Position numbers and translations under genes: made by a program
The notes under the pieces: generated by a model
The model's input: only the letters and a program-made list of their open reading frames with translations
Told to the model about the DNA's origin: nothing
Database searches by the model: none
Part shown: positions 12,725 through 24,555 of the stretch, in pieces
How the letters are laid out: every line of letters begins with the position of its first letter
Position numbering within the stretch: position 1 is the first letter of the stretch
Assembly: GCF_036711975.1 (NCBI RefSeq)
Contig: NC_091971.1
Span: 9,059,501 to 9,123,500, forward strand
From: Onthophagus taurus
Taxonomy: Eukaryota; Arthropoda; Insecta; Coleoptera; Scarabaeidae
DNA length: 64,000 bases
Reading direction: 5' to 3'

Positions 12725-13410
12725 AACGCGTCGAAGGGTCGTATGTAAATGCCACTAGGTGGCGCCAGCGCTCCTCCTCGTCTCCCCACACACATAGTAC
12801 CCAGCACATTATTTATACATCTCGCGAGACGGTTGCGTGCAGCAGTAGGCCGTGGGTCCCCCGTTTCACGGCCTACTCGTCGTCGTACCTACGGCGGCGA
12901 CTCTTCGTTCATTGGGCAGGGACGAACGGATCCGTTTCGGATCGATAGCAGCGCCATGGATGGGGTCTCTATGGCGGAGGCAACACGTAATCTCGCCACC
13001 AGAGGGCGATACGAAATGACGAGAACATAGGAGGGAACGGGAGGCGGGCAACCCTTATAAACGCTGAGCTGGGGCTCTTCTCTCTCTCCTCTGCGTAGAC
13101 GCTCCGCGGAGCTGTGCGTATTTGAAAAAGAGATTTGGGTGGCTTCCCTATTGCCCCGGAGTCTCGGATTTTGTATTACCCGTTCCGAAAACGTCGGCGC
13201 ACGCGCCCTGAGTGGCAGTCTCTCTTCCATCGGGGGAGACCCTTTTCTTCTTCCTCTTTTTTAACAACACCGGTTTGGTCGACACGGGATGCACGATCGC
13301 GGTTGGTCCTGGCCTCACGTTCGCCTCTCTATTGTTTTGAGCGATTGTTAAAACGACGTTTTCTAGAATACAATGGTGGAGAGGATTTGAGGAGAGGTTA
13401 ATAACTTTAT
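12725..13410. promoter_or_regulatory. CpG-rich island with two CTCF-like motifs
   Basis: The GC-rich block opens with CCACTAGGTGGCGCC at 12,752-12,766, which matches the AGGTGGCGC core known for insect CTCF. A second motif, CCACCAGAGGGCG at 12,996-13,008, matches the vertebrate-style CTCF consensus. Open frames of 61-113 residues exist on both strands and look like by-products of composition. An insulator or promoter is inferred from motif matches only. Confidence 0.4.
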
Positions 13411-13949
13411 CTTCTCTTTTGTATGGCGGTAGACCTCTTAAGTATCTTGAAACATCAATCAAAAGTTTTCCCTTACTTTAAGTAGTAGACTTTGTACTTG
13501 AACAAACTTTTTTTCGCAATTTTACGATTACAATTCCATATTACGACTTAAAGAGCAGTTCAAACATCAGTCTGACTTAATTTAAACATAAAATTAATAT
13601 GTTATTGGTTTATAAAGTTATCCAAAAGATGTTTCTAGTTGTTAGTTCTTATTAGGCCAGTTTTCGTTCAAGAGTTAATAATTCTGCACCTTTCTGCGCA
13701 TACATATTGCTGATTAAATGTATGTGCAGAAATGTTCAGAATTGTTTCTGAACTGCAGAACTCTTAAACCAAAACAGGGCTATTATTTCTACTTTTCAAT
13801 ATTACATCCTCAACATTGGGATGTAGCCTAACCAAGAAAAAAGGATTAAGTACACAAGTACACATACAATTTCTTTTGCATCATTATACATATGATCAAC
13901 ATAATGATATGTTTCTAGACCTCTTGGTTGTTATATCGATTGGATGTAA
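13411..13949. other. AT-rich spacer
   Basis: I see no coding signal or periodic repeat. Confidence 0.4.
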
Positions 13950-14420
13950 TTTTTTAATAAAGAGTTTGGTCGATGTTTGGTTGATTTATTTCGCGTTGCG
14001 GAAGGGTTAGGGTTCCCCATAAGCGTGGTCTGGATAGCCCTTTGTCTGGCGCGTTTCCTACGCATCGTGTACGCCCTCCTGCACGCGCGACGATCCCTCT
14101 TCGTTGGTAGAGGGGTCGAGAGGACGAAACGAGAACCCGTCTCTCTTTCTCTCGTTTTGTGTGTGTGTGTGTATGTGTGTCGGTGATTTGTGAGTGACCG
14201 AAGAGATAATGCCCTTTCTCGACGCAGGTGCCTCCATTTAGAGATCACGTTGGGATAGGTCAATTTTATTTAGGAAGTGAGCGACCCCGGATCGTCGATT
14301 ATTCGGGCTATCGGACCTTTTTTTTTACTCTCCCGGATTTGGAGACTGCGTGACGTCATCTTTTCTCCCCCTTCTCGTCTTTCACCCCCTATCGGATAGT
14401 TTATCATCTTTGTTCGTTTC
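13950..14420. promoter_or_regulatory. GC-rich island with a GT microsatellite
   Basis: CpG-rich sequence at 14,000-14,360 contains a short (GT)n tract at about 14,157-14,182 and a CRE-like TGACGTCA near 14,351. No protein-coding frame has a recognisable product. Regulatory function is inferred only from composition. Confidence 0.25.
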
Positions 14421-15569
14421 GCTCGTTTTAATTAAGGAAAATTGGAATTGTAAAGAGGATTTATTTGAAGAGATCATCTATTCTCTCTTATTCTCTTATT
14501 GTTTCTTTTTTTATATGAATGAAGGTAATCGATTATATTTAGATGACTTTGATGTATCGATTCGTGTACATGTTGAAATCGCATGTGGGGCTTTCTTGAG
14601 AAGACCTCGTCTTGGTTATAATAGAAATAGAAAGTCGTGTGGGTTTGGTTCGCCTACAGCATTAACAAAACCCGTAAAAAAAACTTTAAACTTTATAGGC
14701 CATTTGATACCTATAGAGAAAACATTCAAAGTAAATAAATAGTTTTATAAAAATAAACAGGACAAGTTTAATAAAAAATCGACTCAACTTTTCGATTAAT
14801 CCCAACCTTATCAGTTTTTATTTACCCATTATTGTTTATATAAGATTTTATTTATTTAGCTTTTTGAATTCATTGAAAGCCATCTCAAGTTGTTAATGAC
14901 AAAAACGATCGTTTGTTATTAAAGTTGGTATTTGTAAAATAAATAGGAATTGGAATTCGTAAAATAAACGGAAAAGATCGATGCACACATTAGAGGAAAA
15001 GGGGGGAAAGAAGAGACCCTAGAAACATAAACAAGGATTATCCTTTTTGGGATTACTCTCACAAAACGGTCGTAATCCTATAAGCGATCTCGTTACGTCA
15101 ACGTTCATCAAAGTATTGATGAAACAACACCTTTATTTTTACTTTTGGGACTTGTCCCCCCTTTTTACTTCAATCATCATTTTTGTTTACAAATATCGCC
15201 AAACATTAATTTTACAAATCGAAATAAAATTACCCCAGCATAAAAGAAATTCGTTATAAGTTAAGGGTTATGATAAAATCCAGATGAGGGGGGACGAAAA
15301 AAGGAAGTAAAAGACCTAATGGATACTTTGTGGAGAAAATAATTAGGTTTGTTAACCGGTGAACCCTTAAAAAGGGCAAGAATGAGAATAACAAGATGTT
15401 TTCTTACGAGAAAATCAATATCGTCGTTAGATTAAATACAATTCGGATGGATTTAAGTTAATGGCTTGTTACTTCCTAGATAAGTCATGTAGTATTATGG
15501 ACTTTAGGAACTAATTTGTAATATTGACACCACTATCCGAAGTTTTCAACTCCATACCATTAATAAAGT
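14421..15569. other. Non-coding spacer
   Basis: AT-rich sequence. A 130-residue frame at 14,350-14,742 (+) begins in the island and has no domain, so I regard it as chance. Confidence 0.4.
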
Positions 15570-16570
15570 AAGTTGGCTACTAAACACGGAGTATGGAGAA
15601 CGCAATATGACACTTGGCACAGTCAAAGATGCAAATTCTAGAGATGGGAAATCATTTATGAATGAAGTAAACTGCTGTGGACTCTGTGGTTGTAATCCTG
15701 AGGCACAACTGAAGTCTGAATACTTGAATCGAAAAAGAAAGTTATAGATCTTGTAATTATAGCAATCACGAAGATACGAGCATGATGCATTTAACTTGAA
15801 AAGATTAATCTCATGATGTAAAGATGTTCCGTAATCACCATAGAATCAGTTATTGAGTAGCATGAACCAAGATCCCATATCAGAACATATAGAACATGTT
15901 CAGGGATCTTGCTAAAGTTGGGAAGAATGACACGTCCGATTGACAATGATTTAAGTCATTACCCTCTTCTTTCTTAATTACAGAGTTAATGTAGTATACG
16001 TTTTCATATACTTAGAATCTTAGAGGAAACAGAAGAAAGTCTTATTATTTTATACAATGGCTCTGCAAAGATAAATCTGCAATCTTTCACCAGAAAAAAA
16101 CTTAACAAATTTCTACTTATTTAAAAATTTCCTCAGAGCCTCCAAAGCTCCTGCTACTAAACAAGAAATATGAAGTATGGAGAACGCAATATGACACTTG
16201 GCACAGTCAAAGATGCAAATTCTAAGGATGGGAAATCATTTATGAATGAAGTAAACTGCTGTGAACTCTGTAGTTGTGATCTTGAAGCACAAGTGAAGTC
16301 TGCATATGTACTTGAATCGAAAAAGAAAGTTACAGATCTTGTAATTATAGCAATCACGAAGATACGAGGCAAAGAAAAGCAGCAAGTATGGTGATGTAAT
16401 AGAGTAGCATGAACCAGGATCCCATATCAAAACATATAGAACATGTTCAGGGATCTTGCTGAAGTTGGGAAGAATGACACGTCTGATTGACAATGATTTA
16501 AACCATTATTCTCTTCTTTCTTAAATACAGGATTAATATAGACACGTTTTCATATACTTAGAATCTTAGA
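15570..16570. repeat. Tandem duplication of a ~0.55-kb unit
   Basis: The segment beginning TATGGAGAACGCAATATGAC at about 15,592 recurs at about 16,179. Both copies continue through GTAAACTGCTGTG, ATTATAGCAATCACGAAGATACGA, and GTAGCATGAACCA then ATATAGAACATGTTCAGGG, and end at TTCATATACTTAGAATCTTAGA. The copies differ by point changes and an indel of about 40-60 bp. A 74-residue frame in copy two (16,170-16,394, +) is interrupted in copy one. The unit may descend from a mobile element, but I do not recognise the protein. Confidence 0.85.
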
Positions 16571-17600
16571 AGTTCAAAAATAACTTCAAAAGAAAAACTA
16601 CCAGCGAACACAATAGTAAATTCATCGAAAAATGCTGTACATACAAAATTTCTAAATTGTGGTATGCAATTTACAAAAATTTTAATAATAAACACTTAAC
16701 GATAAAGAACATCTATCTAGTGATACTTCATTCTAAGTCCTTCATCTTCACCTAGCTGCAACTATCTTGAATGTTTCTTTTGTATATTCTTAAGCAATTT
16801 CTCTTATTCTACGTTCTCAGCTCTTCCTCCTAAAGACCTACAATCCTCCAACAGTCTATCTCACACCACGATGCAGTTGTAAAAAAAGTTTGCTCTTTGT
16901 CGTATCTTCTGCATACGCAATATATAGTTTCGTTGACCACTCTTGTATAGCTGTTTACATATCTGATTTTCATACTATGGCACATTCTCTATTCCATCTA
17001 TAAATCCCTCGAAGTGTGTAGAATTCCTCTTGACGTGATGCTTCAAAATTATTTCTGACACTCAATGTGGACATTGATGAGTCCTTTGATATTCGTTTAG
17101 AGACATTTTAAACCTGACATTCATCAACAAAAGCTTCTGGCAGAACATCAACTATCACAGCTGCCCAAATCTTATTAAATATTGTCAACAGCTTACATCG
17201 ATTAAGTCTTGCACTCATTTGAGTAACCAAAATTAATTTGCCAACTTAAGCAGGAAGTCTTCCTGGATACCTACTTTCGGTGTAAATGGAATTTAACCAT
17301 TATAGAGAGGGATATCATTCTTTAAGCTCCAAACAGGAAGCCATATTAAATGTGCAAAAGTGGAAATTGTCATCAATTCAATAAAAATCAATATTAATCA
17401 GAGTATAATCAAGTAATCACAACTATTCTGCATTATATAGGAGTAATAATTAGGTTAGTTTAGAAAAAACATTAAAGCGTTTTAATGAGATGTGGGTAAC
17501 TTAATGCTGGTAACATCAATATGGCTTCAAAGTTGTCTGTGATAGATTCTTGATGCCACCCGAGCATTTTATAGAATAGAACCGCTTATGAATTAATGCA
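16571..17600. other. Non-coding sequence, possible degenerate coding relic
   Basis: On the minus strand, between about 17,000 and 16,850, a stretch reads through RYVNSYTRVVNETIY and CVCRRYDKEQ without stops. It resembles an old transposon coding relic, but I cannot name it. Otherwise there is nothing. Confidence 0.3.
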
Positions 17601-17900
17601 ACTCCGCTAGATGGCGGTGTCAATTGCTGTCGTTCTTGCTTTAATTAACCAACTAATTAGTTACGTACATTTTTAAACAATGTCTCAAAGTATATTTGGA
17701 CTAATCTTATATTTTAACGTATTTTGGGCTATTTAAGAAAAAATGTAATAATCTCAGCATTATTTTTTTTTAATGCTCACGTGTTATTTAATTAAGACAT
17801 TAAACGAATGGCTTTATCATATTGATATAAAAATAACTATTTTTTCCGTTAAATCTTGTTAACTCGTAAATTGAAAGCAACCAGCGCCATCTGCCGAGAC
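17601..17900. promoter_or_regulatory. Two CTCF-like/GCCAT motifs
   Basis: CTAGATGGCGGT lies at 17,607-17,618 and CCAGCGCCATCTGCCG at 17,881-17,896. The reverse complement of the second, CGGCAGATGGCGCTGG, fits the AGATGGCGC core of CTCF sites. The intervening 270 bp is AT-rich. The GCCAT core is also that of Pho/YY1, so the factor is ambiguous. Confidence 0.35.
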
Positions 17901-18259
17901 ACATAATCAATACATTCCTATAGAGCAAATTTTTCTTAATTTATTAAGACAAATGTGATTAAAATCAATTCATACTCTCCAGATAATTTATGATTAGTTC
18001 TTATACAAGTGTTTAAACTTGGCAAATTAATTTGCAACACAATCTCGTTTTAAAATTTTCTTCACCTAATAATAACATCGAAAAAAACTTTTAGAGCGAA
18101 GTTGATTTCGTAAAATCAACCTTAATCCAAAAGTTGACGTCATCAAACTATTTGAATGCAAGATTTGGCGATAATCAACGATAAAGTCAAAGATTTATAA
18201 TTTAATATATGATAATAAGAATACACAACAATAAAGCGTTAAATCTTAAACTTTTATGG
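17901..18259. other. AT-rich spacer
   Basis: I see no coding signal. A TGACGTCA lies near 18,134. Confidence 0.4.
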
Positions 18260-19000
18260 CCTGACCCTATCGCCATCTTTTGTCGGAATGTAAAATGCCT
18301 CAGGATTACAAATTAAAATTTACGACCAGACACCTCTCAGATGCACGCCCGCATCGAAAAAACCCAATCTCAAACACCCCAACCATCAAATCTTCCCAAA
18401 ACAACCAATCCCAAATCGACGATTTCAAGGTTGAACCGTTTGTAACTTTATCGGCGTCAACGCATTTCCCTTCGATTTTTAGTTAATCTCAACCCCTCGG
18501 ACCCTTCAAAATTTAATTATACCGCTCGGACGCCATATTGAAAAATAAATCTCCTTTTTTTCGAGAGCGTCCCCTATATTTAAACGGTCTTAAAAATAAG
18601 GTAGCGTGCGAAATCGGTATGGACGCCCGCTTGATTTCCATTGCACACAACGGTTTCCCGGCTCCTTTCTTCTTTTAAAGTTGGCGTGGGCCGCGGCGAC
18701 CAATCGCTGTAAGAGGGGGGCGAAGCAACCTTATTGGACGGAAAACGAAGGACAACCGGTTTAACAAACGCCGTCTGTCGGAGGTGAAATGCGCACGCGC
18801 AATCGACAAGTTGTCGACTCCGCTCTCTCTACATCGCGGTCTGAAACTAGCCTCGACACACGCGCTTTTAACCATCGTCGCATCGCGAACACTCAGTATA
18901 GTGCGTGCGTTTCGCGCAGTTCGCAGAATATTAACGTTTTTTTTTCACACAACCGAAAAAATCGCATTGAAAAAAAAAGTGGGTGATTTTGAGTGTGTTT
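18260..19000 (+). promoter_or_regulatory. Candidate promoter/5' exon region with Pho-like GCCAT sites
   Basis: CGCCATCTTTTG at 18,271-18,282 and CGCCATATTG at 18,531-18,540 match the Pho/YY1 core with its usual extension. A GC-rich segment follows (18,600-18,920), with an initiator-like CTCAGTATAGTGCGTGCG at about 18,891. Two overlapping open frames of 65 and 139 residues start at 18,784-18,789, but neither resembles a known protein or ends in a convincing splice donor. The region could hold the unseen first exon of polyhomeotic on the plus strand. This is inference. Confidence 0.3.
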
Positions 19001-20122
19001 TAAAAGTGTTTATAAAAAGTATTATTTCAATCCGGTTTTTTCTATTCTATCTCGTTTCATTTTTGGTTTGGTTTTTTTATGGTTTTTGTCCTCGGAGGGT
19101 GTATGTACCGATTTTGTTTCTTATTTATGGTTTAGCGTGCGATGGAACGAAGGTCTTTTGGTTTCTTTACAAAAAGGTTTGTTTTGTTTTTTTTTTGTTT
19201 TAATTTGGAGTTGTTTTGAATTTCTCGGGGGTCGTTTAATTAATTTTATTTTTTGGTAAAATTAAGTTGTATAATAGTGGACGCTGCGTGGAGAGGAAAA
19301 TAGTTCGTGGGGTACGTTTTTTTTTGTAATCACACACCAACAAAACGCTTTCTCCATCCCCTTCCATGTTATAACAAAAAAAATGGCGGTCGTAGACATG
19401 CGTTAAAATTTCGGATCGGCCACCATCTTACATGCTCTATGTGTACTTCCCCCACTACTGATAGAGATACCCCCATGTTATTAGTGACACTTTTAGATTA
19501 TCAGTCCTTCCATTCTTTTATATTTTTCTGTCTTTTTGCTTTTTTTTTATATATTTGCCAAACAAAAAAGAATACAAGTAAATTTTTTGTTATTTATATA
19601 AGAAAAAGTTTCTTTACCTGCTTTTTTCTTCTTTTTGTACTTAGTAGTTGTAAAAAATGAAAGTGTTCTTAGAATAATTACACACTAAGTCCCAAAAAAA
19701 AAAAAAAATGAGAGGAAGAAAGAAAAATGTTTCTCTCTTTGTCATTTCATTTTACTAGACTGAGCTCGTCTTTGGAGATTCGAGGATATCGCTTGTGGAT
19801 TGTGTTCGAGCAGTTCCCCTTTAAGGTCGTGCTACTTCGCGTCGTGGACCAGCGCGTAGATTTGGCAACGTTGCCCATCGTTTCGTTCGTAGGCTGTTGC
19901 GGCGGCGGCGACGACGACGACGACGCCTGTGGGCATTAAACTTACGGACCCGTAATTTTATGTTTTGTTTACGTTTCGCGATCGCGTTCTCGACACTGAC
20001 CCCGACGACGACTACGACGACGCGATTGTCACACATATACTGTATTACTATCCTTTTCTAGCACATTTCTTCTTATACACACCTATTATTATTACAACAT
20101 CTTCAGGTATCTTCAACAATAC
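19001..20122. other. T-rich non-coding sequence with short GAC/CGA triplet repeats
   Basis: There are long T tracts at 19,000-19,260 and 19,500-19,640. AAAATGGCGGTCG (Pho/YY1-like) is at 19,380-19,392. Imperfect GGC/GAC triplet runs occur at about 19,900-19,926 and 19,999-20,022. The open frames here come from the T-rich and triplet composition. Confidence 0.4.
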
Positions 20123-21005
20123 AATTTTGACATCAATTTATATATATTCATATAATTTTGACATCAATTTATATATATTTGTATAAGTTTGACATTAATT
20201 TATATATATTTGTATAATGTTGACATCAATTTATCTAATTATGACATAAATTTATGTATATTCATATAATTTTTGACATTAATTTATATATATTTTTATA
20301 ATTTTGACATCAATTTATATATATTTGTATAATGTTGACATCAATTTATATATATTTATGTAATTTTGACATCAATTTATATATATTTATATAATTTTGA
20401 CATCAATTTGTATATATTTATATAATTTTGACATCAATTTATATATATTTATATAATTTTAACATCAATCTATATATATTTGTATAATGTTGACATCAAT
20501 TTATATATATTTATGTAATTTTGACATCAATTTATATAGTTATATAATTTTGATATTAATTTATGTATACTCATATAATTTTGGTATTAATTTATATATA
20601 CTCATATAATTTTGACTCAATTTATATATATTTATATAATTTTAACATCAATCTATATATATTTATATAATTTTAACATGTATTTATACAATTTTGACAT
20701 CAATTTATATATATTTATATAATTTTGACATCATTTTATATATATTTATATAATTTTAACATCAATCTATATATAGTTATTTAAATTTGACATCAATTTA
20801 TATGTATTCATATAATTTTGACATTAATTTATGTATATTTGTATAATTTTGACATCAATTTATATATATTTGTATAATGTTGACATCAATTTATATATAT
20901 TTATGTAATTTTGACATCAATTTATATAGTTATATAATTTTGACATCAATTTATATATATTTAAATAATTTTCATATCTATTTATATATATTTATATAAC
21001 CATGA
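20123..21005. repeat. 31-bp AT-rich minisatellite, about 28 copies
   Basis: The repeated unit is TTTTGACATCAATTTATATA followed by TATTTATATAA (31 bp). Variants replace TTTATATAA with TTTGTATAATG or TTTATGTAA, and a few units are truncated. Variant orders recur: a three-unit block at about 20,478-20,570 reappears at about 20,845-20,945. This indicates growth by block duplication. Confidence 0.95.
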
Positions 21006-21370
21006 CTTCAATTTCAAAAATTCAATAAGCGAACTCACCAAATGAAACTGCTTTTCATCTTTTTGGAAGCCTGTTTACAAGATATTTACTTTTTGCATTC
21101 GATGCCAAATTTGTCTGATTTATTTGACCATGTATTGGGCGAACGTATCTAGCTTTGGTTCCTCAACTATGATATTTGTAGCTGGCTTATAACAATTTTG
21201 CCAATTTTTGATACCACCAAAGCGAATTTATCCTCTTTCAAATGTTACCTTCGTTCGATTTTTATCAAAACGCACAAACTTTAATGTTTCCATGAAACAA
21301 TATTATCTAATGGTATTCAAAGAAGTAATGGGCCCTATTTTTTAACCCATAAAAACTATGTGATGATGAT
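21006..21370. other. Non-coding spacer
   Basis: Nothing recognisable is present. Confidence 0.4.
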
Positions 21371-21487
21371 GGTTTGCCAATATACGGGTGGTTCTAAACC
21401 TATACGCATAAACTTGGGGAATAATTCCTAAAAAATAAAAAAGAAATTATATATATTATGCGTATAAGTTGAGAATCACCCTGTATA
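21371..21487. mobile_element. Short inverted-repeat (MITE-like) element
   Basis: The left arm TATACGGGTGGTTCTAAACC, continuing into TATACGCATAA, pairs with the reverse complement of the right arm, whose outer end is GAATCACCCTGTATA. About 25 of 28 positions match. The ends resemble the TACAGGGTG-type termini common among small TA-inserting insect transposons. No coding capacity is present. Confidence 0.65.
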
Positions 21488-22864
21488 TCCCTAAACTTTT
21501 CTCGAAGTAAACTCCAATCTTTTCCCAAAATTTTTCGTGCTTCAATTTGCTTACATTTAATGGTGTATTACATAAAATAGTTGTCAAATTCCATCGAAAG
21601 TTTTTTTTTTCTTTCGGCATATCCAATTGGACCAAGTACATCGTTGAAAAAAATGTCAATATTTTCCTGCTCATTGTTTGCTTCAGAATTTGTCAGCAAC
21701 CTCATTATCTTGCATTCACAATGTCTTCTTCTTTTTCTTCAAGGTTTGACGAGTTTAATTCATCCAACTCATCTTCTTTGCTCATTATGAGCTACATCAA
21801 TCTGAGAGCTCTCTTCACTTATATAATTGGACAAAGTTGTAAAATCTTCTTTAGTAATAATAATTGATGCAATGGCAATTGTTAGGAAATTAGATTGTTC
21901 CTTTTCCATCATTTTCAAAGTTTGGAAATGATATTCTTCTAGATACATCTAGAGGCATTAACACTTCAAGTTTACTATATCTGGCTCCTCAAGGTATTGT
22001 GCAATACTCTAATGATACTCATTGGCTATTAAGTTTCAGTTGCATTACTAGATTACTTACTTGCGTGTTCTTTATTACATTCCAACATGAACAAATTGGT
22101 AAAGATGTGCTAGATTAATTAAATGTATATAGACACCAGTATCATGAGGGATGTTCCGTATAGAGAATTAGGGATTACATCCACCTTGATCATAGTTTGA
22201 TAATATCCTGTATTCGTTATTAATATTCTCTAGCCGAGATTGTCTCAAGACACCAGTCCTAAGACGTGGTTAATTAAGCGTGACATAGATAATATTTCAT
22301 TGAGGAGCGCGTGATAGACAATTTTGAATGGATTTAATACGATTTTATGCTGCTTTAGACTATGATTAGTTACGCTTCTTTGCTGGTTCCTTGAGGATCT
22401 CAAACTTTCTTTGAGATCCTGTTTCTAATTCATATCATCCTGATATTTGATATTTCTTTTATATAATTTCAATGTATATAATGATTAATAAATTACGTTT
22501 CTTTAATAAGTGGAAAAAGATTAAATTTTTCTTGCATCACAGTTAATTTTACAAAACGATGTAGGCTCACTTATGATATAATAATGATTCGTAAAAAAAA
22601 TAAAAAGGGGAATTAAAAAAATGATGGTTATCTGGTAACCTCTGGTATTCACGGAGTAATTGCTTCCTAGAAGCACTGGAGGCGGTGCAAGTTCGACTTT
22701 CGACTCGCGTTCTTTTTCAAAGATTTACTGTTCCCCGAGCTATTCAGGGTCTACTAGTTTTTGTCCACGGTAATAATAATAACGGGGATAGTTCTTACAG
22801 CATCGACAGATAAACCATTTCGCTCTTTCTATATTATCTACTCTCTAATAGTTTGATAAACATA
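21488..22864. other. Non-coding sequence, possible transposon coding relic at 21,870-21,450
   Basis: On the minus strand, a 72-residue frame at 21,674-21,456 (beginning MSRKILTFFSTMYLVQ) and in-line upstream segments look like a broken coding sequence without an identifiable domain. A perfect 11-bp stem, AGGATCTCAAA with CTTTC as loop, lies at 22,394-22,420. Otherwise I see nothing. Confidence 0.35.
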
Positions 22865-23475
22865 TTACAATACAACCTCGATATAACGAACTTCGAATAT
22901 AACAGACAAAATTGATTGTTTTATATTTTTATTCAACTAAAAGTTGAAGTAATATTTGTTTCTAGTTCTAGGTCTAGTGTTAGTTCTAGTTTTAATTGTA
23001 ATTCAGCGCCAGATTGTTGCCTATCTTTCTTGAACTAAAAGTAGAACCAACACTAGACCTAGAACTAGACACATTCGGGTTTAGCCGTCTTAAGAGACGC
23101 ACGGCTAAACTCGAATGTTGCTAGTTCTAGATCTACTGACAGTGCTAGACAGCGCTAGTTAACGCTAGATGTCACTGTTGCATATGTAAAAGTAGAACTA
23201 ACACTAGAGCTAGAACTAGAAACATTCGGGTTTAGCCGTCTTGGGAGACGTGCGGCTAAACCCGAATGTTTCTAGTTCTAGGTCTAGTTAATAGTTTTAA
23301 CTATTATTTAGCGCTGACGTCACAAACGGGCCTTCGAGCTGTGCACCTGTTCCAAAGATGTAGCAGTCCTCTTAGATTCTACCGTCCTTATTATACAAAT
23401 AACGGACGTTTGGACTTAACGGACACTCCCTTTTCCGTATTAATCCATTATATCGATGTTGTACTCCATTAATAT
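22865..23475. mobile_element. Non-autonomous Tigger/pogo-like element carrying nested foldback hairpins
   Basis: The left end TACAACCTCGATATAACGAA (near 22,882) matches the reverse complement of the right end near 23,445-23,463 (TACAACATCGATATAATGG) at about 16 of 19 positions. ATAACGGACGTTTGGACTTA near the right end is also typical of Tigger-type ends. Inside lie CTAGTTCTAGGTCTAGTGTT blocks in both orientations and two hairpins at about 23,078-23,125 and 23,220-23,270 with arms CATTCGGGTTTAGCCG and CGGCTAAACCCGAATG. A CRE-containing repeat (TGACGTCACAAACGGGCC) follows at 23,316-23,333. No transposase frame is present. Confidence 0.6.
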
Positions 23476-24555
23476 AAAAAAAATACTTATCTAAGTGTAT
23501 AAACTTACTTTGAATTTAATAGTAAAGTTATTTTCGATGGAATTTTCCAACGAATTCGGTTAAAAAAAAATCATATCGCGTCTGGGTTTTGATTGATGAT
23601 TAACTGTTTACGTTTTGGTATTTAAGGTGCAATCATTTTGAAACGAAATTATTACGAATTCATTAATTTGATTACGCCGGTTGCAAATTACTAAATTGGT
23701 GAAATTTTAAACCATTTTTTTTTTAATTGGGTATGAATCGAGTGGAAATGAAACTTTTCTCATTGATAAAGTTTGTAGAATCCAATCAAAGATCAACATG
23801 GCTTTTCACAATAACACGAAAAACTAACAATTCCCGTGTAAATACACCGGGTGGAGTTTGTTTTACCGGAACCGAGTAAATACAACCGCACCGCTACAAC
23901 ATTCTTCTCTACGCTTTACATTCTTGACTTCTTAATAAGTTGAAAGAATGGAAATTGAATAATAGGGTTGACACAATCTCTTTATTCCTCCGACGCGGAG
24001 GTTTGCTTCGTGCATACATAAACAAAGTACGTAAACATGGATAGATTAGAACAAGAAAGGTAAAGGCTAAATAGTGTATATGACTGGATATAGGTTTAGA
24101 GAGACAAATCTGTCACTTAAATTTACCATATATGAGAGATACACGAAGAATTGTTTTTGAAATAATAAATATAATAAGATAAATGTGAACACGGGGTTAA
24201 ACGTAAATCAATATAATTGACAAGTTGAAATGTTGTCTGTTCATTTAATGTTTAAAGATAATCGTGGTTGAATAAATTGAATCGCGATCACTATATTTAT
24301 TAGAATTATGTATGTATTAATTGGATTAATAAGTATGTTTTATATACCTTATGTTAATCTAACGATGAAATTATTAATATAAATTATTTTATAAAAACTT
24401 AGTTTTTATTGATGTGGTTGAAGAATTTTCAAGAATCCGTCGCCTGTTAACTTCGTTGTTGTGATTTCCTCTTTAAGCTTTTTTCCATTATAAAAATGGT
24501 TATAACTTAAAATGATTTATTAGTCCAAAAACTAAAATATTTATCATCATCCTTT
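23476..24555. other. AT-rich spacer
   Basis: I see no coding signal or periodic repeat. Confidence 0.4.

Noticed and set aside
14350..14742. 130-residue plus-strand frame
   Set aside because: No domain, a hydrophobic run encoded by T-rich DNA, and it begins in a GC island and runs into AT-rich DNA; probably chance.
16170..16394. Functional small gene in the tandem duplication
   Set aside because: The other copy of the same unit is broken by stops and a deletion, and no domain or start context supports expression.
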